40,237 nt of DNA from Saprospiraceae bacterium (GTDB taxonomy: Bacteria > Bacteroidota > Bacteroidia > Chitinophagales > Saprospiraceae): contig JAHQWA010000560.1 in assembly GCA_019634045.1 (NCBI GenBank), positions 1 to 40,237 on the forward strand, written 5' to 3'. This document shows positions 24,528 to 32,396 of the stretch, piece by piece. The translations under genes and the position numbers were made by a program. Position 1 is the first letter of the stretch, and each line of letters starts with the position of its first letter. A model generated the notes under the pieces. The model was not told the origin of the DNA. It searched no databases and saw only the letters and a program-made list of their open reading frames with translations.

Positions 24528-24545
24528 TTAGAAAGTAGTACCTAA
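24528..24545. promoter_or_regulatory. Imperfect TetR operator before the 119-aa gene
   Basis: TTAGAAA-GTAG-TACCTAA: the left arm and the next three bases are identical to the operator at 22118, and the right arm keeps CTAA. It is placed just downstream of the predicted transcription start, where a repressor would block elongation. Confidence 0.5.
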
Positions 24546-24557
24546 TTTTTTGAATTG

Positions 24558-24565
24558 CAAATCTA
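24558..24565 (-). promoter_or_regulatory. TAnnTTTG promoter box before the 119-aa gene
   Basis: On the minus strand, TAGATTTG matches the Bacteroidota -7 consensus. It lies in the 64-bp gap between the TetR B stop and the 119-residue ATG. No convincing -33 element was seen. Confidence 0.45.
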
Positions 24566-24582
24566 CTGAATTTGATACAGGT

Positions 24583-25212
24583 CTAAAAGTAAAAGTCATA
24601 AGGCATTTGCAGCATTTGTCCATATTCAAGCCTGCCCATGTCCGTAAAATAGGGGATAAAAAGGGTCCAAACGGCTTTTCTATAGGCCTGCGCTTCCGGA
24701 GTTGCATTACTTCTAATGGCATACTGGATCAACCATAAATCGATCGTCATCCAGATTTGCTCTGCCAGTTGTTCGAATACTCCTGGCCGTGGTTCCTCCA
24801 TCAAGGCTCCCCTAGATACATTGAAATCAATGATTACCTTCAGCTGAGCAATCTGTGAATCGATCCGTTTTTGGTGGGTCTCGCCAATAGAAGGATAGGC
24901 TCTTACAATTTCCAGGGTATCCAGGTAAAAAAATATGTACGCTTGCTGTAGTTGGAAAGTATGGTGAATCAGTCGATCTATATTATCAAAGAGCGGAACG
25001 ATTCGGTATTCAGCCAAGAGTTGATCCTGTTTTTTAGCCAACTCCTCATACAAGGCTAATAAGATGGCTTCCTTGTTTTTGTAATGATAAGCCAAATTCC
25101 CCACACTGATGAAAGCCTCATCCGCAATATGCTGCAGACGGACATTGACGATGCCGTCTTCATTGAACAACTTAAGCGCTGCGGTTAATATTTTTTGTTT
25201 CGTACTACTCAT
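24583..25212 (-). CDS. TetR-family regulator B
   Basis: A 209-residue regulator with the TetR helix-turn-helix in residues of about 5-50 (KILTAALKLFNEDG, then IADEAFISVGNLAYHYKNKEAI) and an all-helical ligand domain. It is a paralogue of regulator A 530 bp away, with a nearly identical recognition helix, so the two may bind the same palindromes or form heterodimers. It is 39 bp downstream of the oxidoreductase gene on the same strand and may be co-transcribed with it. Its own product probably acts on the 24528 site directly after its stop codon. The ligand cannot be guessed from the sequence. Confidence 0.9.
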   Translation of the reverse strand: MSSTKQKILTAALKLFNEDGIVNVRLQHIADEAFISVGNLAYHYKNKEAILLALYEELAKKQDQLLAEYRIVPLFDNIDRLIHHTFQLQQAYIFFYLDTLEIVRAYPSIGETHQKRIDSQIAQLKVIIDFNVSRGALMEEPRPGVFEQLAEQIWMTIDLWLIQYAIRSNATPEAQAYRKAVWTLFIPYFTDMGRLEYGQMLQMPYDFYF

Positions 25213-25251
25213 ATGGCTGCTACTATCTCAGCTGCTCTGCTGCAGAATCGG

Positions 25252-26478
25252 CTAACTCATTTTTTCAAAGGAAAAAGTCAAGCCGGCATTCGCTTCCAAG
25301 CGGGTCAAGAGGGGATCTCCGATAGCCACGGCTGGGGTGAGTACACCAGCCACAGCTGGGGTCTTGTCCTTGGCTAGGGAAATCGCCGCCTCCGCCAACA
25401 TCTTACTGGTGGAGCCATAGCCAGGGTCCCGATCTCCGGTCACCTTGCCAACTGCCATGGAATCATCATGTAAGGTCACGAAAAAGCGTAGGTTGTAGAA
25501 GCCCGCCTCTCGCTTGGCCGCGTCCGGCCCTTCGCCAGGGCTGGGGAGTACGCGGTCCACCACACTCTTCAACATGGATCCAGGTTTAGCCATCATCAGG
25601 ACGCCAAGGGTAGCCGCGTTTCCATAGGCCTTCAATCGTCCGCCCACACCATCGCCACTCATCACGGCTTCATCATAGCGAAAATCTTTGCCATAGGGGA
25701 AGCCCGCCAAAGCATTACTTCTCCGCACCACCTTGGTATTGATCCCGGCCATAATGAAGGGATAAATCCAGGATTTAGCGGTCTTATCATAAATCACACT
25801 TTGCAAATCCGGTTTATCGGATCCTTCCTGCATTCCGCTTGGATTTAAACTATAGGGATTCATCAAGACCCCATATAATTTCTTATTGGCCTGTGCTTTT
25901 TCTAAGGTATCATTCAAGGAAGCGTAGGTACCTCCGCTCATCTCACCTTTGAAGGCTCTCACGCGCATCTTAATTCGCTTGGCGGGTTGCCCCGTCTGAG
26001 CCATCGCTTCTTTCTGCATATAGAAAACGCCCATATCGGATGGGATGGAATCGAAACCACAGGTGTGTACAATCTTAGTGCCATTGGCCTTGGCCGCTTC
26101 GTGATGTTCATCGATCATTTCGCGCATCCAGAGCACCTCTCCCGCTAGATCACAGTAGTGAGTCTGGTGAGCTACGCAGGCAGCGACTAACTTCGAGCCA
26201 TATTTTCCATACGGCCCCACGGTAGTAGCTATTACTTTGCCACGCTTAACCATCGCCACTAAACTATCTTCATCCTGACTATCTGCGGTGATCAAAGGAA
26301 CTGTATCGTCGGCCACTTCAGCTCGCACTTTTTCCAGTTTGGCTTGATTCCGTCCGGCCATCGCCCAACGGACAATATCTTGACTCCCATACTGATTAAA
26401 AATATATTCGGCTACCAATCTCCCGGTAAAACCAGTGGCTCCCCATACGATTACGTCAAATTCTCTTTGCTCACTCAT
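25252..26478 (-). CDS. Saccharopine dehydrogenase-like NAD(P)-binding oxidoreductase
   Basis: A 408-residue protein of the saccharopine dehydrogenase NADP-binding family, the group also annotated as trans-acting enoyl reductases. The Rossmann start is VIVWGATGFTGRLVAEY; then AGRNQAKLEKV, and TTVGPYGKYGSKLVAAC with HYCDLAGE follow as in the family; HTCGFDSIPSDMGVF marks the middle. No signal peptide. The substrate is unknown; eukaryotic and mycobacterial relatives act on lipids or remain uncharacterised. It lies upstream of TetR B on the same strand, so TetR B could be its regulator as well as a hydrogenase regulator. Confidence 0.87.
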   Translation of the reverse strand: MSEQREFDVIVWGATGFTGRLVAEYIFNQYGSQDIVRWAMAGRNQAKLEKVRAEVADDTVPLITADSQDEDSLVAMVKRGKVIATTVGPYGKYGSKLVAACVAHQTHYCDLAGEVLWMREMIDEHHEAAKANGTKIVHTCGFDSIPSDMGVFYMQKEAMAQTGQPAKRIKMRVRAFKGEMSGGTYASLNDTLEKAQANKKLYGVLMNPYSLNPSGMQEGSDKPDLQSVIYDKTAKSWIYPFIMAGINTKVVRRSNALAGFPYGKDFRYDEAVMSGDGVGGRLKAYGNAATLGVLMMAKPGSMLKSVVDRVLPSPGEGPDAAKREAGFYNLRFFVTLHDDSMAVGKVTGDRDPGYGSTSKMLAEAAISLAKDKTPAVAGVLTPAVAIGDPLLTRLEANAGLTFSFEKMS

Positions 26479-26582
26479 AAAAGTTCAATTTGTTGAAGGC
26501 TTGGATTGTTTCTCTATTCAGAAAGATAGCCTTTTTTCTTTTAGTCGCTTAATAATCAGCCCCGGTAGCAGCTCAAGCAATC

Positions 26583-27617
26583 CTACATCAAAACGCCGCC
26601 TTTGGCCTGAATACCAGGAGGTAATTCGGTTTCACCTAACATTTCTCGTAGATCAATTTCAATCACTCGACAAAGCGAAAGCATAGGGATATCGTTAGCC
26701 ATCCCTTGAAACGGATTCTCTGAGTAATCGCCCACTACCTCCATCATTACATACACCCAACCGATTAAGGCGGTGATGAAGATGGAAGTCCAAAAGCCCC
26801 ATTCTCCTAACTTCATCAATTCAGGGATCATGCTGAAGGGTAGCAATAAAATAAAGATGCCAACAAAGTAGCGGCTGATATTTGCGTACTGGCGAGGCAG
26901 GGGGAATTTTTTGATCCTTTCACATTTGCCCTGATGGACATAGAAATCGTATAGGGCTTTACTCATTTCCATATGCCGGAAATCATCGATTAGGCCCTCT
27001 GCTCTCAAGTTGGCCAACTCTCGAGATTGTTCATTGATGATCTGAGTCGCTGTATTCACGTTGGCAACTAAACGGTCATGTTCTTTGGGCGGTATGTAGT
27101 GCTTAAGCTCCGTTTCTGTCACTTCATCTGCCACTAAGCCAACACCAAACTTCTCCTGGTAGTACTTGGCTGTCTTCCCCATCATTCCTCCTTGATTGGC
27201 ATGTTCCCAATTGGTAATAACGAGAAGTTGACTGCGCAAGGCATATAACCAGGCAATATGGCGGTAAATCAGGCGCTCCTTGATATCGTGCAATTCGTCC
27301 TGTGTTTTCGCTTGCTTGGCAAATTGATTGTTGACGAAACCATCCACATACATGCCCCATGCGCGACTGCTATTCACGATCGCTCCCCATATCTTTCGGG
27401 CTTCCCACATTCTATCATAGGCACTATTGTTCTTAAACCCCACATAGAAGGCAACCGCCGTACCAATCACAGATATAGGGAGCCAAGGAATATGAAAATT
27501 AATCATTTCGAATCGATAAGCTAGGGCTAGGATGGCAGATCCCCCCAACAACCAAACAATGTGGTGGCCGGACCAGCGTAATAATTTCCAAAGACTTATA
27601 TTCTTAGTAACAATCAT
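26583..27617 (-). CDS. Bestrophin-family (UPF0187) anion channel
   Basis: A 344-residue inner-membrane protein of the bacterial bestrophin family. Hallmarks are the N-terminal helix segment RWSGHHIVWLLGGSAIL, the highly conserved FKNNSAYDRMWEARKIWGAIVNSSR, the two late helices (YFVGIFILLLPFSMIP and FWTSIFITALIGWVYV), and the DYSENPFQGMANDIPM calcium-clasp-like acidic segment. Bestrophins are pentameric ion channels. It has its own upstream gap of over 400 bp and looks independent of its neighbours, with 104 bp separating it from the oxidoreductase gene downstream. Confidence 0.93.
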   Translation of the reverse strand: MIVTKNISLWKLLRWSGHHIVWLLGGSAILALAYRFEMINFHIPWLPISVIGTAVAFYVGFKNNSAYDRMWEARKIWGAIVNSSRAWGMYVDGFVNNQFAKQAKTQDELHDIKERLIYRHIAWLYALRSQLLVITNWEHANQGGMMGKTAKYYQEKFGVGLVADEVTETELKHYIPPKEHDRLVANVNTATQIINEQSRELANLRAEGLIDDFRHMEMSKALYDFYVHQGKCERIKKFPLPRQYANISRYFVGIFILLLPFSMIPELMKLGEWGFWTSIFITALIGWVYVMMEVVGDYSENPFQGMANDIPMLSLCRVIEIDLREMLGETELPPGIQAKGGVLM

Positions 27618-28080
27618 ACTGTTCTAATTTAAACTTAAGTATACGGTCAGATAGAAGGCCAAGCGCATCTCTATCCGTCACCAAAAAATAGAGGGATAAC
27701 AATCCGGGAAATTCTACTTTCAAGTATAGCACTTTTGCGGTATTTTAAAGGAGTAAAAAGGCAATTTATCCAGTTTGATTTGTTGAATGAGCAGAAAGCC
27801 AGTAATTTCAGGAACCAATTGCCATACCTCCGATGTACTAATACCTGCCTCGTTCCACGAATCACATGTCCTAGGAAAGTCTCGTGTAATTGAGCACTCC
27901 CGGGATGATTAACCCCAAATACTGACAATTGCCCGGACACATGCATTACCTCATTAGAAGCCTAAACATGATGACAAAAACCACCACCTTTCCTGCCGAT
28001 CGACCTGAAATCTATATTCTATGCTGTCCTATTCCTTTAGACCAGCGATCTTGATCTTCGCCTAAAGGATCGGATGTACT
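27618..28080. other. Long intergenic region between divergent bestrophin and STAND-AraC genes
   Basis: 463 bp without a convincing gene. A 91-codon minus-strand frame (27671-27946) does not resemble a known family. In an overlapping minus frame a stretch of about 57 residues (including EAGISTSEVWQLVPEITGF, ending near 27719) reads protein-like but has no start, so a decayed gene is possible. The right end holds the hairpin at 28034-28068. Confidence 0.45.
28034..28068 (+). promoter_or_regulatory. Hairpin covering the ribosome-binding region of the STAND-AraC gene
   Basis: CCTTTAG (28034-28040) pairs with CTAAAGG (28062-28068), and GCGA with TCGC stacks directly inside with a 4-nt bulge. The right arm includes AAAGG, the most Shine-Dalgarno-like sequence before the ATG at 28081, so folding could limit translation. 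A protein-binding dyad is the alternative. Confidence 0.4.
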
Positions 28081-30918
28081 ATGAAGAGCAAACAAACACC
28101 AACCTATCTAGAGCTTCCACACTATCCCAATGCCTTCATTGGGCGGTCACATCATATACAAGCTATCCATCATCGATTACAAGAAAAGGGGACGAGGCTC
28201 ATTACGCTACTAGGGCCTGGCGGGATTGGCAAAACGCGTTTAGCCCTAAAAGTTGCAGAGGAAGCGCAAGCGCTTTTTACCGATGGCGTCTTATTCGTAC
28301 CACTCGATACCGTTGAAGAAGCAGAGTTAATGGGCTTCTACATTGCTCAGCAGTTGGGGATCAAATCCCAATCCAAGCAAGAATGGTTGGCAGAAGTGAT
28401 CGCCCATCTAAGGGACAAGAATCTGTTACTGATGCTGGATAATTTAGAACAGATTATTGATGCCGCACTCCAAATTGACCAACTTATTAAACACTGCCCG
28501 AACATTCAGGTGCTAGTAACCAGTAGAATTGTACTTGACCTTTCCTATGAATTAGAATATCCCTTGGATGGCTTAAGTCGACCTAATGCCAATCTTTTTC
28601 CAGGTCCGTCAGATTTAGTGAAATTCGATGCCATTCAACTATTTGTGCAAAAAGCTCAAACCTCTAAACCTAGCTTTAAATTGTCCGAAGACAATGCCCC
28701 TTCTATAGTGGAGATCTGCCAAAAACTAGACGGCTTACCTTTACCGATAGAATTAGCCGCTGCCAGGGTAAAGCTTTTTCCACCCAAAACCATCTTGCTA
28801 CGCCTGGAGCAAAGTCTCCAATTGCTAAAAACAAAATCCAGAGATGTTATCCCACGGCACCAGACCATCCGCAATACCATACAGTGGAGTTATGATCTTC
28901 TCGACCCTGATGAACAGCAGCTTTTTCAACAGCTTTCCTTCTTTAGGTCCGGTTTTAATTTGCATACCTTATCAGCGCTCTATCCCGATCGAGATATAGT
29001 GGATCTAGTAGAATCCTTTATCAGCAAGAGCTTAATCGTACAAATGGAGGCAGCGGGGGAAGAAGCCCGCTTTCGGATGTTAAAACTGATCCGTGACTAT
29101 GGTCTTCAATTGCTTGCTGGTCAGCCTCAAACCAAGGCATTCTACCGATCCTACGCCCTTTTCTTTGCCCAGCTGGTCCAAGCAGGACAAAATCTAGCGG
29201 CAGGACTCAGCTACCAACAATGGATAGAAAAATTAGGAGTGGAATATGAGGATATTATGGCTGCCCTTAATTGGCTCAGTCAGCATGAACCTAAGGTAGC
29301 CATCAAAACTGCTACGATACTCTGGCGTTTCCACCTCCATCGCGGCTTTTTGGAAGAGGGCCTGCAGATGATTAATGCCATGCTTTGTCTACCCATAGAG
29401 CAGGAGTTAGACCGGGCCAATCTACTGGAGGGCGCCGGTTTGTTGGCACAAAACCGGGGTAATTATCAACAAGCCAAAGATTTTTTCAAGGAAGGGCTGG
29501 AATATTGGAAAAAATCGGAGCACCAAGGCCAAATTGCCAAGGCACTCAATAATTTAGGGTGGTCAGAATGGCGATTAGGCAATTATGGCCACAGTCGTTC
29601 CTATTCGGAGAATGCCTTGGATATTGCTAAAAGCTTGGAGGATCGGCAGGGGCAAGCCAAATCGATGAATAATTTGGCCTGGACTTACATGAATGAAGGG
29701 CTTTACGAAATAGTAGAGGCCCTACAGCGAGAAATACTCAGCATCCAACGACAAGAAAAGGCCAAGCGCGGCATCGCCTTCGCGCAAACCAATTTAGGAT
29801 GGGCACTTTTTCGGATGGGAAAAATGGACGAGGCGGTTCCCCTCGTGGATGAGGCCATAGCCCTATTTGATGAATTGGAACATCAGCAGTTGAAATCCTT
29901 CGCTAGAGCTATTCGAGCCGAAGGTTTGTATCTAATGCAAGAAATGCCCGCCGCCAGCCAGTTATTGCAAACGCAATGCATCCCACAATTCATCAAAATC
30001 GGAGATCTTTGGGCAGTCGGCTTTTGCAGCTTGTTGATGGGCCGCATTTACTTCGAGCAGCGCAACTACAGGCAAGCCGAAGAATATTGGAACCAGGCCT
30101 TAGCTACCTATCGACAAACCGAGGATCGCTACGGAAAGGCAGGAGCTTACATTCATCTTTCTCGCCTCCATTGGGTATTGAAACAGCAGCAAACTGCCAG
30201 TCAGGAGCTAGATCAGGGAATTGAACTGGCGGCCGCACTGGGTGCCTTGCATTTGCTGAAGGAAGGATATGAGGAACTGGCTAAGCGGAGTGATGAGCAA
30301 GAAGACTTGGCTATGTGCTTGCAACATCTGACGGTAGCCGACCATTATGCGCAAAGTTTGGGTAGCTATCAGTACCAGATTTTTCGAGACCAGGTTAAAC
30401 CGCTAATCAGGGTAGTAAGTAGCGGGCTTAATTCTAATCTGGATCAGCCTACTAAGGGAATAGGCCGCCATTGGCAACAAGCCGATCGCTTTCTGGCCAA
30501 ACCCATCAAGGAACAGGAATTGCTGGAGGGCATGGCCCAATTGTTTGGCAAAGCCTTCCAGGAAGCGGTTTCTCCAGCAAAGCCTAGCGACCCCATCGTT
30601 GAACAAGTGCAAGCACTGATTGAAAATCATCTCGCCGAGGTCGATTTTTCTATTGCTGATCTTTGTCATGAAATCGGTCTTAGCCATTCCCAATTGCATC
30701 GACGCTTACACGCACAGACGGGCCAATCCATTAGCAAGTTTATTAGAAGCATCCGGTTGAAGCGGGCCAAGGAGTTATTGGCCGACCCAAAAATTCCCAT
30801 CGCCGCAGTAGCCATCGATACGGGGTTTAAGGATCCTGATTACTTCTATCGAGTATTTAAACAAACTTTCCACCTAACGCCTGGCGCATTTCGCCGCCAA
30901 TCCTTGCAGCAGAAATAG
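28081..30918 (+). CDS. STAND ATPase-TPR-AraC transcription regulator
   Basis: A 945-residue signalling regulator. Residues of about 15-330 are a STAND/NB-ARC-like ATPase: P-loop GPGGIGKT at 45-52, Walker B LLLMLDNLEQ near 117-126, the sensor TSR near 145, and GLPLPIELAA as in plant and bacterial NB-ARC proteins. Residues of about 370-800 are TPR-like helical repeats (AKALNNLGWSEWRLGNYGHS, KSMNNLAWTYMNEGLY, FAQTNLGWALFRMGKM). Residues of about 840-940 form an AraC-type double helix-turn-helix with SIADLCHEIGLSHSQLHRRL and AIDTGFKDPDYFYRVFKQTF. STAND regulators of this size usually end in LuxR or SARP/BTAD domains, so an AraC output is less common. Three direct repeats directly after its stop are a likely target. 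It is transcribed away from the bestrophin gene. Confidence 0.92.
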   Translation: MKSKQTPTYLELPHYPNAFIGRSHHIQAIHHRLQEKGTRLITLLGPGGIGKTRLALKVAEEAQALFTDGVLFVPLDTVEEAELMGFYIAQQLGIKSQSKQEWLAEVIAHLRDKNLLLMLDNLEQIIDAALQIDQLIKHCPNIQVLVTSRIVLDLSYELEYPLDGLSRPNANLFPGPSDLVKFDAIQLFVQKAQTSKPSFKLSEDNAPSIVEICQKLDGLPLPIELAAARVKLFPPKTILLRLEQSLQLLKTKSRDVIPRHQTIRNTIQWSYDLLDPDEQQLFQQLSFFRSGFNLHTLSALYPDRDIVDLVESFISKSLIVQMEAAGEEARFRMLKLIRDYGLQLLAGQPQTKAFYRSYALFFAQLVQAGQNLAAGLSYQQWIEKLGVEYEDIMAALNWLSQHEPKVAIKTATILWRFHLHRGFLEEGLQMINAMLCLPIEQELDRANLLEGAGLLAQNRGNYQQAKDFFKEGLEYWKKSEHQGQIAKALNNLGWSEWRLGNYGHSRSYSENALDIAKSLEDRQGQAKSMNNLAWTYMNEGLYEIVEALQREILSIQRQEKAKRGIAFAQTNLGWALFRMGKMDEAVPLVDEAIALFDELEHQQLKSFARAIRAEGLYLMQEMPAASQLLQTQCIPQFIKIGDLWAVGFCSLLMGRIYFEQRNYRQAEEYWNQALATYRQTEDRYGKAGAYIHLSRLHWVLKQQQTASQELDQGIELAAALGALHLLKEGYEELAKRSDEQEDLAMCLQHLTVADHYAQSLGSYQYQIFRDQVKPLIRVVSSGLNSNLDQPTKGIGRHWQQADRFLAKPIKEQELLEGMAQLFGKAFQEAVSPAKPSDPIVEQVQALIENHLAEVDFSIADLCHEIGLSHSQLHRRLHAQTGQSISKFIRSIRLKRAKELLADPKIPIAAVAIDTGFKDPDYFYRVFKQTFHLTPGAFRRQSLQQK

Positions 30919-30925
30919 CTGTCCA

Positions 30926-30986
30926 ACTGGAGATTCTTTGCAATCTACTGGACTACCCTTGCAATTACTGGACAGACATTGCATAC
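30926..30986 (+). promoter_or_regulatory. Triple 20-21 bp direct repeat, candidate AraC-type operator
   Basis: Three consecutive units of the form ACTGGA-N6/7-TTGCA begin at 30926, 30947 and 30967. Spacing of 21 and 20 bp puts all on one face of the helix, as in AraC-family operators. A possible promoter follows: TTG at 30990-30992, then CATCTTTG at 31013-31020, one base off TAnnTTTG. It is the first DNA downstream of the AraC-domain gene and upstream of the VOC and lipoprotein genes. Confidence 0.5.
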
Positions 30987-31044
30987 CCCTTGTGGCTTCC
31001 CAGCAAAGCACCCATCTTTGGACTGAATCAATACTACTAGACAG

Positions 31045-31157
31045 TTAGAAGTCAGAGGTCAGAAGTCAGAGGTCAGAAGACAGATGTCAGAGGTCAGAGG
31101 TCAGATGTCAGAGGTCAGAGGTCAGGAGACAGAGGTCAGAAGACAGAAGACATCTGA
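31045..31157. repeat. Degenerate GTCAGA-type tandem repeat
   Basis: About fifteen imperfect copies of GTCAGAG, GACAGA and GTCAGAT in a row, strongly purine-rich on the plus strand, ending in GACATCTGATAG where the polarity flips. The same motif family reappears at 39361-39460 and, in the opposite orientation, at 39673 and 40173. Confidence 0.8.
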
Positions 31158-31198
31158 TAGTAAACACCAAATCATTCAAAACCACCTAAAATCACATT

Positions 31199-31597
31199 AT
31201 GAATATGCCCATCGACATTAAGACTCCTGGTGTTCATCATATCGCCGTCAGAGTCTCCGACATGTCTCGTTCTAAAGCCTTTTACATTGACCAACTAGGA
31301 TTTAAAGCGGTACTTGATCAGCCAGAATTACTGATCTTCTTTGCTGGCACTACCGCCATTGCACTCAAGGGGCCAGAAGGTAAAGTAGCCCCCAATGACC
31401 AATTTAATCCTTTCCGAGTAGGCCTAGACCACATTGCGCTGGGCTGCGACAATCCAGAAGAGTTGGATCGAGTAACTAAAGCCCTGGCCGATCATCAGAT
31501 TGAGAATACAGGCGTTAAGCTGGACGAAACCTTACAAAAGAACTACGTCGCATTTAAAGATCCCGATCGCATTTCCTGGGAATTTTATTCCATCTAG
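31199..31597 (+). CDS. VOC-family (glyoxalase/dioxygenase-fold) protein
   Basis: A 132-residue protein with two beta-alpha-beta-beta-beta modules. Metal-ligand positions of the vicinal oxygen chelate fold are visible: His in GVHHIAVRVSD, Glu/Gln region near the end of module one, His in GLDHIALG, and Glu in SWEFYSI at the C terminus. No signal peptide. The substrate is unknown; members include glyoxalase I, fosfomycin-resistance enzymes and dioxygenases. It is 32 bp before the lipoprotein gene on the same strand. The two may be controlled by the STAND-AraC regulator through the repeat at 30926-30986 (inference). Confidence 0.88.
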   Translation: MNMPIDIKTPGVHHIAVRVSDMSRSKAFYIDQLGFKAVLDQPELLIFFAGTTAIALKGPEGKVAPNDQFNPFRVGLDHIALGCDNPEELDRVTKALADHQIENTGVKLDETLQKNYVAFKDPDRISWEFYSI

Positions 31598-31629
31598 GCC
31601 CCTTTTCACACCTCTAAATACCTAAAACC

Positions 31630-32142
31630 ATGAAATCTCTACCGCCATTGTGGCGCAATTACCTGGGCCTGATATGCCTTAGTTTATTTTTTCAGGCTTG
31701 TGGCCCCACTTCCGAGCCGACAGCTGAAGCCAGTCTAGCCGAAAATCAAGCAACACCGGAAAATGCAGGCACGATCTTAGACGGAGGTTGGTATCTCGTT
31801 GAAGGAACCTACGCCGGCCAAAAGCGAACTGAATCCACGCCTTTTCAGTTCAAGCTTTTTGGAGAAGGCCAGTTCGCCTTTCTCATGAAATCTGAAAGTG
31901 GAGCTTGGGACTACAGTTCTACCGGCAGTTACGAGATAGAGGGTGATATCTATCGAGAAAAATTTGAATTTAGCACGAATCCTGCCTTTATGGGCGTGAC
32001 TGCCGAATGGAAATTCGAGTTGAAAGGGGATAGCTTATTTATAGAAGGGCCTTCCAAAATCATCGGTATTGATGGACAGGAAGCCCCAGAACTAGCCGGT
32101 GGCTATAATATCATGCAAGAGGTTCGCGTAAGAGCCAATTAA
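31630..32142 (+). CDS. Lipoprotein of unknown function
   Basis: A 170-residue exported lipoprotein. The signal segment LGLICLSLFFQAC ends in a lipobox whose cysteine (about residue 24) would be acylated; a short Ser/Thr/Glu linker follows. The mature part, about 50-170, is rich in beta strands (DGGWYLVEGTYAG, FQFKLFGEGQFAFLM, YREKFEFSTN, AEWKFELKGDSLFI). It resembles the small lipocalin-like or membrane-or-secreted proteins common in Bacteroidota, but no exact family is claimed. The stop codon TAA forms the first base of the terminal inverted repeat of the MITE-like element, so that element inserted at, or defines, the 3' end of the gene. Confidence 0.8.
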   Translation: MKSLPPLWRNYLGLICLSLFFQACGPTSEPTAEASLAENQATPENAGTILDGGWYLVEGTYAGQKRTESTPFQFKLFGEGQFAFLMKSESGAWDYSSTGSYEIEGDIYREKFEFSTNPAFMGVTAEWKFELKGDSLFIEGPSKIIGIDGQEAPELAGGYNIMQEVRVRAN

Positions 32143-32344
32143 GAACATGTTTAAAATTCCATCAATCGGCTACAAACGGCAAATTTTCTCCCGTACTGTG
32201 TTAAAAAGCCTCGCCGTACCTTCCAGGTATGCCTGCGCCTACCTGCCGGTAGGCAGGTTTTTTGCCTCGTTCAGAACAAAATTTGCTCGCTTTCGCCCGT
32301 CTGGCCGCCGGACAGGCGCAATCATGAAAGTTTAAACATGTTCT
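32142..32344. mobile_element. 203-bp MITE-like element with 14-bp terminal inverted repeats
   Basis: The ends are perfect inverted repeats AGAACATGTTTAAA and TTTAAACATGTTCT. The inside has no convincing gene (a 62-codon frame at 32147 is compositionally odd). It holds palindromic blocks such as TACCTGCCGGTAGGCA and CTGGCCGCCGG, and is distinctly more GC-rich than its flanks. No clear target-site duplication is visible (flanks AATTA and AAGAG). A folded repeat element or non-autonomous transposon are both possible. Confidence 0.6.
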
Positions 32345-32396
32345 AAGAGAAATTCCTACATAACACATTTACCAAATTTATTCAAACCAAAAAATC

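Noticed and set aside
27671-27946. 91-codon minus-strand ORF upstream of the bestrophin gene
   Set aside because: It has no recognisable domain and an overlapping frame reads at least as well; described only as intergenic DNA.
32147-32335. 62-codon ORF inside the MITE-like element
   Set aside because: Its composition follows the palindromes and not codon structure; it begins and ends within the terminal repeats.
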